The notes under the pieces are model-generated. The model saw only the letters and a program-made list of their open reading frames with translations. It made no database searches and was not told the DNA's origin. This document shows, piece by piece, positions 1-12,615 of a stretch of DNA of 64,000 nucleotides (positions are counted from its first letter, which is position 1; the number at the start of each line of letters is the position of its first letter). The stretch is taken from assembly GCA_036897625.1 (NCBI GenBank), contig JAYMTA010000022.1, forward strand, positions 1 to 64,000, in the 5' to 3' direction. The stretch comes from Pelargonium cotyledonis. Its lineage: Eukaryota; Streptophyta; Magnoliopsida; Geraniales; Geraniaceae. The position numbers and the translations under genes were made by a program.

Positions 1-3000
1 CTTGTGAATGAATTCCCTTGTTTATTACCTCCGAAATTCTAGTAGTATATCAACGGACTCTGAAAAGCAAATATAAGTTAAAAAGGCCTACCCCGTATAG
101 CTCTAAAGTTCTAACTTTGTTTAGGAATTGTCAAGTAACTGCGTTGTATAAAGAGCCCGCTCCAGTAAAGTCATTAAGGAAGGGGTCCTTCTGCTACTTA
201 CACAGCATTTAGCTTCTTTAGTTTCTCAAATTACTTTCATCTAAGAGTAGTAGTTCCAATTAAAGCAGGGTTCTAATATGATCCGAGAATATCCAACATA
301 GTTATTTTTAAGTGTAAAATTTGGACTAAAAAGAGGCAATTGTTAAGTCTTCTTTGAATTTGAATGTAATCCTTTAAACTAGAGTCCTTTTAAGAAGAGT
401 TTTACCAAACGCTTTAATTTTGAGGGGTCCATTTTGTAATATATATACCCCTTTTTCCCTTTGAATTCATTGAAAATGAAAGGCGAATTATGTTCCGTAA
501 ACCAGAGTAAAAACAATATTTACTATTGTACAAACTCTAAATTAGAACCCTAAAAAGGAATCCTTTCTAATCCCAAAACTATCAAATATTTACAAGATTT
601 TCCCGAAAAACTTCTAAATTGCACAAATTGAAGTTACTTGATACAAATAGAATAGTCGAAATCTTTTATTTATAAAGTTTTTAATAAAAGTCAACCTTAG
701 AGAATCTCTTTTCCCTTGTTCTTAAATAAGTCTTGGGATTTCTTTTCTTAACATAAAAGTCTGATTGGCCCATAAGACATAATTATATAATAGGTGCCTT
801 TAAGGACCAATATAATCTTAAATCTTCCATTTCTAGTCAGCATTTCTCTTTTTTGTAAATGTATGGCACACCTATATTCGAGTTCTTCCAAGCTTAGTCA
901 TTGACTTAAATAAAGCAGTAATTAAGGAGTAAAGGTTTATCAGCAATCCTTAAGGAGTTCCCCACTATTGATTATAAGAAGCTTTGCTGTTATAAGAAGT
1001 AAGGAATTACTATGAGATTTTAGTTAAGGTTAAGAAAAGAATATGTACTCTTATCTTAATCTAATTAAAAGCTCTACTCAGGGGTTAGTAGAAACGAAAA
1101 TATACTAACTCGGGAGGGAATAAAAAAAACACCTGGGGTAATAAAATGAAGTATGGTGTACAAATCTCAAACCAGGCGCTCCAATCATAACATTAAACAA
1201 CTAAGTGCCCGCTTATTCTTCATTAAACTAAATGCGAGTAGTAATCTAGTAACTAGGTCCCAAGAGTTAAGCTAACAAAAACTAGGAGTCTGTATACCAA
1301 GTGACTATACCCGCATATATTTTGAATTCCAAACCAAAATAAAAAAATCCACTGGGAATTTCTTTCCAAAAATAACAAGCCAAGTTTTTAATAAGTCCGT
1401 TATAGTGAATTAAAAAGTTTCGAATGACTTTAAAAGAAGAATCTAATGTATAGGGCTTATTAAATACTCATGCTCTGGGGAATGCAGTTAGAGTTTCTTA
1501 TATAATACAAAGTAAACAAAATTTTGGCTTTTTAGCCTTTTAGGTGTCTTAGTAAGACGTGGGTTCACCTCCTCTTAACGTCGTAGTTTTATACTCTGGT
1601 TTTTGAACAAGCGAAAGCTCCTCAAAGCAATTGACTGTTTGTCTTGACTGAAGTTTATAGAATCCATTATCTTTAAATAAGTAGCTTGCAACTTCCCGAT
1701 TTTTGAGTTGAGGCTCCCCCTAATTTATTCATTCAGTAGTAGTAAAAAGAAGGACTACCCGACTCTTTTTATAGCAAAAAGTAATTGTGAAAAGGTAAAA
1801 GAAACCTATATACAGGAAGTAAGATAAGCATACGAAAGGACCAAAAGCTTAGAGACGCACTATCCTCAAGTTGAAGGTTCCCCTTTTTATTACCGTTGCT
1901 TTATTATTTCTGAGTTTTACAAAGTGAGATTTTTCAATGCGGGTACGGGCTTTTTTGTAGTTCTAGTGTTTAGAAATAGAGTAATCTAAGTTTTCCATCT
2001 CAAGTCAAGCTTGTCAAATAAGTCCCTTTTTGTAAGCTGTCCGGGTAGTAACACGGGTTCAAAAGGTCTCTGTCTTAGAAAAGAAAAGGTTGCTCTATTA
2101 TATAAGTAGTAATCCGAAGAATAGGGTGGGCAAAGAAAGTCTTCTTTATGAAAGAGCTCCTCTTCTTCCAAGGCTTTAGGGACTATATTTAATACCTAGC
2201 TGTGCTTTTCTAAAAACTTTAAGCAAGGGGTATAGACCCGCATGGGAAGCTACATTTCTTATAGAATTGACTAAACTTCAGTTCTCTTTTAGCAGGAGGT
2301 TTATATAGAGTACTCCCGCTATGTGAAACCCTAGTTAGTATTTTGTGGATATCTAGGCTTCGCAACACGGTCCACACTTTAAATAAAACTAAAACATATT
2401 GCATCAGTATGCACGGCAGAGTTCGGGTATATAACCTAAGTCCATAAGGGGGGGTCCTCTATTATCTGCACTCAGTTTATAACCAAGAAATTATTCGTAC
2501 TATAAACCCAAACGAGTCCTTCAGTATAAAAAGTGGAATGAATGTATGGATATAACCAGGAGTTTATGTTACATTTAAAGGTAAAGGAAGTGTTCAGGTC
2601 TTATTTTTTCTATAGTCTTTAACCAAAAACGGAGAGGCTTACTCTTTTCAACTAACAGAACAGATTTACTAAAATACTGGAGTTATAATACTCTTTTTGA
2701 GGTTGTACTCATTTTGTCAGAATAAAGAGGTTTAACAATCTCAGCAAAAAGTCTTTATTAAACACAGAAAATTACATCCCTAAGATATATCAAAAGAGGT
2801 GCGTCAAATAGATCCAGTGCTATAAAAGTACTTCTAATCTAGTAAGTTGTAATACATACTAGTATCCAGTATCCAATATCCAACCAACTTACTCTTATAT
2901 AACCCAGTTCTGCACACGAGGGTTTGTCTTCCTTACTATAATATAAAGAACGCCAAAAGTACTGAATAAAGAAATCACAAAAACTAGGCCAAAGATCATA

Positions 3001-3400
3001 AGTAGACATGGCCGACGGTACCTAAACTAGTCTCTCTAACCGCTGTGTAAGGTCTCGATAACCTTTTATTGAAGCCTTTGGTTTTGCGGATTTCTCGGTT
3101 TATCTAAGCTTGTTGTACATAAGCTGCATCCAAGCTCTATTCATCCCTACTATTGCAGCATCCCTTTAGAAAAACCGAGTTTGAAAAGGCTTGTTCAGGA
3201 ATTCTTACTAATTAATATCTACGGTATTAGGGATAGGGTAATTGGCTAACTTACAACAGACTAGCTAGAAAAGCTGGCCATTAATTAGAGGGATTTACCT
3301 TACATTAGATTCTTTATTACACAGCCAGTACAGCGAGGGACAGAGAAAAAGCACTAGTAACCCTTTTTTAAAAGGAGAATACCTATTGCTCTATGTATTT
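1..3400. other. AT-rich stretch with no recognisable gene
   Basis: I see no protein, tRNA or rRNA gene here. The open frames are all under 65 codons, overlap shadows on other frames and match no family I know. A G-run of seven lies near 2448, at the left edge of a GGGGTCC-type cluster. Nothing shows composition or repeats unlike the rest of the anonymous DNA. Confidence 0.6.
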
Positions 3401-5680
3401 TATCGTTAACGGGGGTAGAGCCTTATAATGAGTACATCATTCTACCTGACCGCAGTCTAACGGAGGGAGGGAATTAGAAAATAGTATTCTGATAGTACAT
3501 ACTTACACTGTGACCAACTACTACTACAAAAGCAGACTCTCCTAAATCAATTTCCTGGACTTACTCTCTGATAGGAGAACTGATTCTATTTGTTTTAGTT
3601 GTAGCTAATTGGTATTCTTGTATTCTGTAAGCCGGTAAAGGAATTTTAAGGAATAACATAAACAGATTCTCTAACTGATAGATTCCATTTCTCTTAAGTT
3701 GTTTCTTAGCTGTAATTCCTTGTAGGCAAAGGAGTTCTATGGTATCGCCCAGAGAGTTTATACTCTTACGTAACGAGAAAACTATTCCGGATTTCCTAAC
3801 TAGAAAGACTCTCTTTTGTTCTAACCTTGAAAGCCGCTCTAGCAGTTGTTGACAGTTGTGCTAATGGAAAAGCTAGTGAAAGACAGCTTGTATTAATCCT
3901 TCTGTTGCTTGCGGTGTAGCTATTGTCTTTTTGAGAGCAAGCTTACCTTGTCTTCTTGGTTTTGGATAGGAACAGTGGATAACAGAAACCAGATAATTCT
4001 CCTCTTTGTATAAGGTACGAAGGTTCTTTCCTTTCCTTATATTACAAAGGCTGACTGAGGATTCTTATTCGACTAGAGAATTAGTGGATAAGGCTCTCAT
4101 CAAGTACAAGAAGTAAAATCCCGACCAAGTTTGTAAATGGAAATTAAGAAGTTTTCCTTGGTAAACCCTTCACAACAAACAAAGAGCGATACCATAATAA
4201 ACATAAAGACAAGAGAATCAGTTTCTGTTATTAGACTCATTTCCCTGCGATTCAGAAAGAGCTACACTTCCTTAGGCTCGCTTTCAAAGAAGAAGAGTGA
4301 GACTGACTCTTCACTTCAATTTACTTCTTTCCGATTTGCTAACTTGACAAGAACTTTATAGACTAAGACTCCACCAATAGTATAGACACAAATAAGAATA
4401 GTTCACAATCAATACCTGGCAGAATAGAAAGAAGCTAATAGAAGAGGAGGTCGCTTTTGTTCATTGAGTGAGAGGGAGGTTATAGAACTACAATTGCACT
4501 AAACTACTTACGAATCTAACTAGAATCTCTTGACAGGAACCTAGAAGCTAGAATAAGGCATAAGCAATAGACACTGATTCTGGGATATCTTTACCATATT
4601 ATAGACTCTTTCCTATACTTTACTGGTGAAAATCAAGAAGTACTAGGAGCCCTCTTTGCGCATACTAAGCGCCATAATCCCTAACTCGAAACCGCTAGAT
4701 ATATGACTGGGAACATAAGACTGAAACTTTCTAAGCTACTTACGAGAAACCAACTACTTTATTAAACTGAAATTCCTTATTTGAGAGAAATGAAAGTCAA
4801 AATCTGATCCATTTGCAACTTTATCCACGCAAGGTGTGATTTCCCTGTAGAGACCGCAGATAAGAGTCTTAGAAAATAGGATTGAAAGATTCTATACTTA
4901 TATACTCTGTCGTCTAGGAGAGCCCAATTCCTAGAGGAGAATACTGAGTAAGATGTCTTTCTAGAGGTATCTAGAGGTATGAAATCTTCTTCTTTCTATA
5001 TAGGATAAAAGCTTTTCAATAATTTCATGAAAAACAGACACTTTATTTGTTCCATTTTGTTCAATTCCTTACTAAAATCTAAGTAGTTTCTTCCAGGTTT
5101 AGGGTATAGTTCTTAATCATCTTACGAACTGGGAAAGCTGTTAATGGGATTTCCTATAGAGATTATTAGATAGTATAGACCAGAAAACCTAGGACTTTAG
5201 CCTCAGCTCTTTACCAACTATTCGTCGCTAGCATCTTTCTTCTTTTTATTGACTTAATTCCTCATATGACTCCCTTCTTACTTAAGAGCTTTAGTTAGTA
5301 GGAGCTATACCAGTACTCTTTGCTGCTATGCTTTAACCTTTCTTTATGTGGGGTTCCCTTTCTAAAGACAGGGGTCTTATTCTTGCCTGTAGCTATTGTA
5401 TTACTAATATGTATAGTGTGATAGTGTATTAGTCTTTTCATTACTCTTAATTGAATAGAATATTATCTTGTAAAAAACGGAAGAAATAGGACTGCTTTCA
5501 CTTGCAATGGACTTCCCTTGCTTTTTCAACTGCTTGGCATCCTTCCTTTGGCTCGTAGCAGCGCAAACAACAAAGACACAGGGGGATTTCTAGTTCGGTT
5601 GGGTTATAAGGAAAAAGCACCGGTTAGGACGGGTTTGTAAATATGTTTTCCTTGTTAAAGCAATATAGACCAATGCGATT

Positions 5681-5701
5681 CCATCATATAAGCGTTACTG
5701 G
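5681..5701 (+). repeat. 21-base direct repeat, copy 1
   Basis: The word beginning CCATCATATAAGCGTTACTG is identical at 7201-7221. A GCG trinucleotide lies a few bases upstream of both copies. Shorter relatives (GCG, a few bases, then ACCATCA) occur at about 6940 and 9532, so this is one conserved word of a wider family. Confidence 0.85.
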
Positions 5702-7200
5702 ATTGATTGGTTTTAAAACACCGAAAGTGGACCAGGAAATGTTGACTCAAGCTCGCCTTTGCCAGCTATAAACTATAGACATAGACCTACAAGGACATTA
5801 GCAAGACAAGCTACAAGAGCTACAAGAAGAGACATTCCATGCCATTAAGACTTAGGATTAACTCGCCTGCTATACACATAGACTCCTTTGCCTGCTAAAC
5901 CAGATAGATCGGATAAGTACTCTCCTAAGGAAGAGCCCCTTAACAAATAGAATCTAGGTCTGGTTTCTATCTTAAACACCTTTACCTACACTGAGAATTT
6001 TACTTAACCTGATAGTAGAAAACTTACTTTAGCTGTATACTGTCTTTAGCGGAAACTAATGACTTTAGAGTTCAGCAAGGACATTCCACAAGAGCAACTG
6101 CTAGAATAGAAGCTACACCGGCAAGGACGGCAGGGATTTAGAGTTAGCTCAAGAAGTTAAATACCTAAATATCCAAGTTAGTAAATCCAGAAGTTGGCAG
6201 TGTTCCTTAATTGACCGGAATTGCATTGATTGGTTTACAGAATCCAAGACCCTTAGAGAGTAGAGTTCGTAATAAAGAGGAGAGGGTATGAGAATAGGTG
6301 TAAGAAGGAAGTCAATAAGCTGTAGAGTAAGCACAACCTTTTACCAAAGAGAGTATGCTAAGACAAACATTATAGTATAACACCGGATTCTCTTGACTAC
6401 TTTATGAAACTGAAAAGCACTCTCCTTAAGGAATACTTGTTTCCATTATAACAATTACTCCTATTCTTGCTTAGTCATTAGCTAGCTCCACCATCTTTAC
6501 AACTGCTTTCCATTAAAGATAAGCTGGTTTATGTTATCCACCCTCACACCAGTAGAATAGGAATGTACTCTCAAGAGGCCAAGCCAAGAAAAAAACTCAG
6601 TTCAGGAATTATCGGATAGGAATCTACTTTCTTTACCAAGAATACCATTATTGTTATCCTCCCATCACTATCTGTTATCAATTCTTAGGACTATCAACAA
6701 AAGGAAAGAATTCTTTTTATCTTATCCCAAGAAGACAAAGGGTTTTGGACTTCCTTCAACTCCACTTGCATTGGACTTCCTTTTACAACTGCTAATATTT
6801 ATGCCTTAGCTAAGATAGACAAGAGGTTGGGTTTATGTTCTAAGGTTCTCTAAGGTTCCTAGAAATTGGTACACTAAGAAAACTAAATTGACAGGTTTGG
6901 ATTAAGAAGTTTACAGAGGGGAATCCGTATAGACACTGGCGCCTATACCATCACCCTTTGCCATGCCCTCCTTAGAACTAAGACAATTAGTTCCATCCTA
7001 TCTCTATCTGTTAGAATTCTTAGGAATCTACTCAATCTGTTTATGTTATTCCTTTAGCTGTCAATACTCAATACACTTACTTAATCGGAAATCTCTAGCA
7101 CAAGAGACACTTGCCTTGCAATACAAAGACAGAAACCAAAACCAGGAATACATTCATTTCACTATCTTAAACTCAAGAATTCTTTAGAACCTGCGCAATA

Positions 7201-7221
7201 CCATCATATAAGCGTTACTGG
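7201..7221 (+). repeat. 21-base direct repeat, copy 2
   Basis: Identical to 5681-5701 over 21 bases. The right flanks (ATTGATTGG and CACAGAAAA) differ at once, so the duplicated unit is short or heavily decayed at its edges. Confidence 0.85.
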
Positions 7222-7454
7222 CACAGAAAATGACTTATTAACTAGAAGCGTACAGGTAATTTCAGAGGACTGTATGTGGCATTTACTAGGATTAGAGAGT
7301 TAGAAAATAAAAGAGCAAGTGGATTTCTAGTCAAAACTAAAGGAATAACATAAACTGATTTCCTTAGATTCCTAACTAGAAGTATTAGTTCTTCTCTTGC
7401 TTGTAAGCTAGGAAACTTACCTATTCAGATGCTAAGTCTTCAGAATTCCTAGGC

Positions 7455-7470
7455 AAGGAAGGTCAATTCT
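7455..7470 (+). repeat. 16-base direct repeat AAGGAAGGTCAATTCT, copy 1
   Basis: Exact match to 8013-8028. A looser third relative (GGAAGGTCCATGTTTTCTAG) lies near 8979 and, like the copy at 8013, is followed by the CCAAGGTGCTGCTAATT word. Confidence 0.8.
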
Positions 7471-7687
7471 GCTAGAGAGGTCTAATTCTAATGGAATATA
7501 AAATATACGGGAAAACCAAGTGCTTATTAATTTCCTGAACCGGTACATTTCATTTAGTAATTTAGGCCATTTACTTATTGTACTAAGCAGAAATAGATAA
7601 AACAGATTGGCTATAAGAGCTTGCTAATTTCTTTTTTCTTAGGACCGAACTACAAATCCCTCTTGTTTTGCCAATCAATCCACTTCA

Positions 7688-7730
7688 ATTTCCGTGCTTT
7701 GGTGGACTCATTTCCTGGACTAGGAATACT
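7688..7730 (+). repeat. diverged direct repeat, shorter copy
   Basis: ATTTCCGTGCT, TTGGTGGACTCAT, TTCCTGGA and CTAGGAA.ACT occur in the same order at 9053-9107, where extra bases separate the words. The pairing suggests duplication followed by small insertions or deletions. A fragment of the same unit (AATTTCCTGGACT) lies near 3549. Confidence 0.75.
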
Positions 7731-8012
7731 ATTGCTATGATGATGGTTTAGTATTGCTATCTGTAAACAAGTAAACTTGCCTGTCCTAACCGGGTATTTG
7801 ACTTTTTGTACTCATTCTGGGTTTTGTATTCGCTTTGTTCTTGCTTTGTTGCTATATGGAAACCAGGCTGACATTGCTGGCAAAGAAAATGAATAGAATT
7901 GACTTGTTCTAATGACAGGTAAAGACACAAACTCTCTTATCTTCCTAACTCTAAATCCAACTTGTTGTTTTGTTCTAATTCCTTGCAGGCCAAAGAAAGC
8001 TCTGTCTTTGCT

Positions 8013-8056
8013 AAGGAAGGTCAATTCTAGGCCAAGGTGCTGCTAATTGGTATTCT
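8013..8056 (+). repeat. composite repeat segment joining three family words
   Basis: Three family words sit end to end: AAGGAAGGTCAATTCT (also at 7455), CCAAGGTGCTGCTAATT at 8032-8048 (also at 8999) and GCTAATTGGTATTCT at 8042-8056 (also at 3604, and inverted at 23123). It links otherwise separate copies and so shows that they belong to one repeat unit of at least about 45 bases. Confidence 0.8.
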
Positions 8057-8998
8057 GGGTTGTAGCTAAAGCAAGTGGAGCTTTTCTCTAAGCTGATAGA
8101 AGGTAAAGATAAGAGGATAACATAAACTGATTCTCTTCTTTGTGAGAGTATATTCCTAGGATTTTATAAGAGTTAGGAATCTCTGAATTGTATTCTTGAA
8201 CAGTTTCTTTGAGGTGCTCTACTGGAAGGACTATAGCCAGCAAGTCTAAATCTCTTGTAAAGCTAGGAACATTCTTACTTAGTAGATGGATGATATAGGA
8301 AGATTCTATTTCCTTGAAAGTAGATTCCTGGGTTTACCATTTACCAAGGAAAACATCATGATTTACCGGTACATTACTCTAATGGGATAACGGATTCTCT
8401 TGTGTTGTGCTAATGGAAATGATCCCAAGCAAATGCTGCTAAATAATAACTTCTAAGAAAACCCTTACTTCAGTTTAGTAGTTTTAGATAGATACATTAA
8501 GAATAGAGGAATCTCACTTTAATAATGGTAACTGAGGCTTCCTTCTAATAAAAAATTTCTAAACAGAATTCTAATTCCAGGGATTGCAGCTATTGTAGTT
8601 TTGGTGCATCCTTAGAGGAATTCTAGCTCTTGTCCTTTAGAGTATAAGCCTTCCCAGAGGAGGAGATTATTCTAGTGTTCTGCGTTTTGTATTCATGGAA
8701 CAGATTCGATTTTCCTTGACAATGAGTTGGGAGTATTGGATTTTACCTTTTTATCTTGTAGGAAGTAACCGGAGCTCTTTGTCCTTGTTAGAGTATAGTC
8801 CTAATTATTTCCCTTACCGGATTTTTTAGGAACTCTATTAGCGGATTAATGTAGCTTATTCAATTGAAGTGAATCCAGGTTCTAACCTAATACAGAAGGA
8901 AATTCCCGAAAGTCGTGGGTTATAACACTCCAAACTAAGTATAAAACCTCTAATTGAAAGCCTAAGCACTCTCTTTTGGAAGGTCCATGTTTTCTAGA

Positions 8999-9107
8999 CC
9001 AAGGTGCTGCTAATTAATGTACTAGCCAAAGAACAACTGTCCTAGTCTATTTATTTCCGTGCTATTGGTGGACTCATTCGATTTCCTGGATGAATGCTAG
9101 GAACACT
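8999..9107 (+). repeat. composite repeat segment, second copy
   Basis: It begins with the 17-base word CCAAGGTGCTGCTAATT shared with 8032-8048, and contains at 9053-9107 the longer version of the segment seen at 7688-7730. Two family words thus stand close together, in a different order from the 7.6-8.1 kb copies. Confidence 0.75.
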
Positions 9108-10126
9108 GCAACCACAGAGGGAACAGCTTTCCGATCTATAACTGTGTATAGCAAGCAGAGGTTCCTGATAATAAGTAACTATTTGTTTTAGGAAAGAAAG
9201 GAGACTCAGAAAGGACTCTAAGCTTGCTCCATCAGCCTAACTCATAATCCTCTCCTTTCTCAAGCTGTAGCTCTATCTTATAGCAGGAAAGCAGCCCTTA
9301 GTAAGCAGGTGCAGCTAATGGATGAGAACTTGGCTTTGTAAAGAGAGTCTATTCCTACTTTCCATTTAGGATTTTCAATTGGTACAGTCAATAGAATGCC
9401 CTCAATTTCCAGGGTTAGGAAACTCACACACGGATTTTCCAGTAGGAAATGTTGATTTAGAAATTAGTACATAAAAAGAATTTCCCTCTGAGGAAGGGGT
9501 TAAAATTGAGCTTGTTTTGATCTTACTCGTGCGATACCATCAGCTACGGAGAGGACTCCTTTCCTTCAATATAAGAGGGAAAAGTGCCTAAATCTCCTGG
9601 TTAGTTTCTAGAAATTCTTTCCTTTTCTCTCAGAGTGATGAATTACTTTCTTTCACAATCACTTAGATAGAGTAGTTGAAATTTGATCCTAATTTCTATT
9701 TGAATCAGCACTTCCTTTCTATACTGTTTCTCTATGGTATTTGGAGGATGCCTTAGAGATTTTAGTTATAGCAAAGATAAGTGGTTGCATCCCTCATTTT
9801 CTGTGGTTCGAACAAATTTGACAGCTTAGGTTATGGCCGCAGGTTCTATCTAAAGCAATTAAATTATTGAGTGGAATAATTAGAGCCTTTGAATTTAGAG
9901 ACTCGTTAATTGGAATTGTGAAGTATGTCCTCAGTTCGCATCGAATAAAATGGTTCTTGACTCGAATTCTGTTATGTCCCTTGGTTCTAATCTGGATTCT
10001 AGTACCCTTGAAGTTCCTGACATAGTAAATCCTGAGATTCCAGATAATAGATAAATAAGAAACTAACCCACTCTTATTTATTTGTACTCTAGTCCAGATA
10101 GATCCCATATCCTGAACATTGCTCAC

Positions 10127-10780
10127 CTTAGCTTATGATACCTATCTCTGTTAGTTTAAACAATTTGACAAGCGTCGGTTCTAATTCTATTCTCAGCGAA
10201 ACCATTCTTTCTTAAGCTTTCATTATTTCTTTAAAGAGACTTACCCATTCACGTAAGAATGATATGAAACTTCTTCTATATTGTATCGTTTGGAATCTTT
10301 ATTTGTATGTCTTTTTTAGTTACAGCTGTATTTAGCTCTTCCACTGACTTTCTATCTCAATTGTATTTTATAGTTACCGTATTTGATCTTCCTATTTTGT
10401 CAATTAGTTATCCGTTCGCGCACCCGTAATTTGTATCTTATGTTGTAGGTTCCTGGTTATCTTACTTATTCTTTGTACTTGCCGAGCGAGATACATTACC
10501 GCTTTGAAGTAAGCAGATCCTTTTCAGTGCTTTTAAGTTTAATTGTGCTCTATTTGTATCTACCATTAGCGGTGTAAATATCTTACCTGTCAATTATCTT
10601 ATTGTCAATAGAATCATGTATCCTGAATCATTACCTTGCCGATCCTGAGACTTTGAATTCTAGTTAGCTCCGCCTATCCTTCGATTGTTCTTCTTTCATC
10701 AGTATCTTGTTGTGAAAGCCTGCCATATTCCTTTTGTACATTTTATCTCTCGATGTCTGATTGAGTAAATATATTAGATT
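10127..10780 (+). other. T-rich stretch without an intact gene
   Basis: The + strand is strongly T-rich, as seen in genes for membrane proteins of organelles, yet every frame is closed by frequent stops. A frame near 10390-10510 reads hydrophobic and contains FVLAER, which recalls a motif in NADH dehydrogenase subunit 1, but the residues around it do not fit. I make no gene call. Confidence 0.35.
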
Positions 10781-12544
10781 GCTATATTGTGTAATTTCAT
10801 AATCATAAAAATAGAGTGCTTTTCCCACATTCTAAATAAAATTTAGTGAAACCTAAGGGAAAGACTGCATCTGAACATGTATTCGTGGGTTCTTTACGTC
10901 CCTTTTCTTTTGATACCCCATTTTCTTTATGAGAGTCTACTAGTATTCTTTACCTTGCATACGTACTCCTCCAATGAAATAAACTTTATGATGAGACACC
11001 GGCAGTTTACTTAGTTGAAAGCGTAAGCGCCTTAATACAGCTCGTAAGATAATATTTGATTTTTCTTTAACCAAAACAAAAAATTACTATATGCAACAAG
11101 CTTCTTGAAAGGATTGCTGAATTCTAGGCTTTCTAGGGCAGACTCAGATTGACTGTTGCTAAAGTACAAGAAGAATCACAAAATCTTCTTAGAGTTCGGT
11201 AAAGACTTCTATAATCTAGAAAAAAGTGTTTACGCTAGGCCTTTCCTTTTCTAACTCAGTGCCTCCTTAAGTGCACTAATTATAGATAGAGTCGTGATTA
11301 CCGCTTTTCCTCAAGTTTGAGTCTCTGTCTCTCTGCACCGGGACTTGCTTAATGAAATAGAGAGTAATTGCTAACAGTAGGTCAAGCTTGTCTTAAGGTA
11401 AGCTCGTTTATAAATATTAAGAGGTATGCGTATCGGCTTTTCATTAGAATCTTTACTACTAATTCTTTAATTAGTAAATAAGACTTTCATTAACTAAGGA
11501 ATCTTACAAGTAAAGTCAGTCTAGTAAAACTGCTCTAGAATTCAATTAAGGGGAAGTGTTTCCACTAGGAACTGAGTGTAGGTTATAAGAAACGGGAGCC
11601 CATAAGAAAGGTATTATAATAGCAGCTATCATCAAGAGGCGGAGTCTAGCTAGAGGTATCATGAAGAGTAAAGGGATATGTTCTAAGAAAGCCGTTATAG
11701 GTAGAAGAAGGTATGAGTAAGAAAGAGTAGAGTACTGAAGAAAGGGCGGGCCTCTAGGTTCCTTTGAGGTTTGCTGTTTCTAGGTTGCCAATTCCGGATA
11801 ATAATGATAAGGATGTTAGGGAAAACAGGCTTCAATAAGGCTGTAAAATTAGGAGAGATCCGAGTTCAAGCTTTTAAGAGGGAATTTACAGCTTTTATAA
11901 AGACTGAGACGAGAGTAAGACTCTGGTTTCACATGAAACTAACCCGAACTTAGGGTTCTTGGCTTGGCTATGAGGATACTAAGAAGTTGTTATTGCTTTT
12001 ACAGGCAAGCAGTGCAGACTTCTAGGGATTTTTTAAGCCGACCTTACGTTAACTGTCTCAACTTAGTTAGAGCGAACTGAATCTGTTTTTGGATATATAG
12101 TTTTCAACGAGGTATGTCGATTTTAGATAGGAGTGAACAGGACATATTATTTTAATTATATATAGTTTAAGGTTTATTTAAGTAGGATAAAAACAAGTAC
12201 GTAACTCTAATACTAAATTCTGCTATATTAAAAAAGGAAAAAAGACTTATAAAGCCTAAACACTTCGGTCAGTAAGCTCAGTTTTTTCTAATAAAATATA
12301 ACCAAGTAATAAACAAATAGATAATTATATCCTGTCTTTTTATACTTCAAATTTGTCAGAAAGGAATTACTCTTCTGACAACAATCTTCATATCCTACAT
12401 ATCTGGTGATAACTTAAATCAGAAATTCATAAAGTATAAGACTTAGTCCATAAAGAACTCCTACTCATTCATGCAAAAGACTCTCACTAAGCTCTCGACT
12501 TCAAAAACAAGGCTAAGTCGACATTTTGCGAAAGGGCTTTGTAA
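10781..12544. other. anonymous AT-rich stretch
   Basis: No gene or RNA is recognisable. The longest open frame (11771-11953, 60 codons) has no family resemblance and is within chance expectation for this composition. Confidence 0.55.
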
Positions 12545-12615
12545 GAGTTAGCTAGACTTGAACCAACAACATCGGGGTTTTGCAGATTATGTTCTACCAA
12601 GTTGGACTTCATCGC
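12545..12615 (-). tRNA. degenerate tRNA-like segment, trnW-type
   Basis: Read on the - strand, the segment runs GCGATGA, AGTCCAACTTGGTAGAACA, CTGCAAA and GTTGGTTCAAGTCTAGC. This order and wording are close to plant organellar trnW (CCA). The T arm is intact: five pairs (GTTGG with CTAGC) around a TTCAAGT loop. The D-loop word TTGGTAGAAC is kept. The anticodon loop reads CTGCAAA, where trnW has CTCCAAA, so a naive reading would give a Cys anticodon (GCA), but the anticodon stem no longer pairs. Acceptor ends GCGATGA and the 3' side do not pair either. I judge it a decayed trnW-derived copy; a divergent tRNA that is repaired after transcription cannot be excluded. Confidence 0.7.

Larger units (their letters stand above)
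3401..10500. repeat. mosaic block of short diverged repeats
   Basis: This block stands out because pieces of 15 to 60 bases recur within it, usually with small insertions between conserved words. Exact examples are 3604-3618 = 8042-8056, 3855-3870 = 8404-8419, 5681-5701 = 7201-7221, 7455-7470 = 8013-8028 and 8032-8048 = 8999-9015. The word AATAACATAAAC(A/T)GATT occurs at 3652 and 7344, with a one-base variant at 8116. The copies are in the same orientation here; one inverted copy lies at 23.1 kb. No open frame above 110 codons exists, and the longest (9794-10126, -) matches nothing I recognise. The copies are too short and too diverged to name an element. They could be remnants of repeated duplication inside a plant-type mitochondrial intergenic region. 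Confidence 0.7.

Noticed and set aside
9794-10126. 110-codon frame on the - strand
   Set aside because: No family resemblance, no start signal, and length close to chance expectation.
10390-10510. FVLAER in a hydrophobic frame, like a motif near the start of NADH dehydrogenase subunit 1
   Set aside because: Only six residues agree. The residues before and after do not follow nad1 and stops interrupt both sides.
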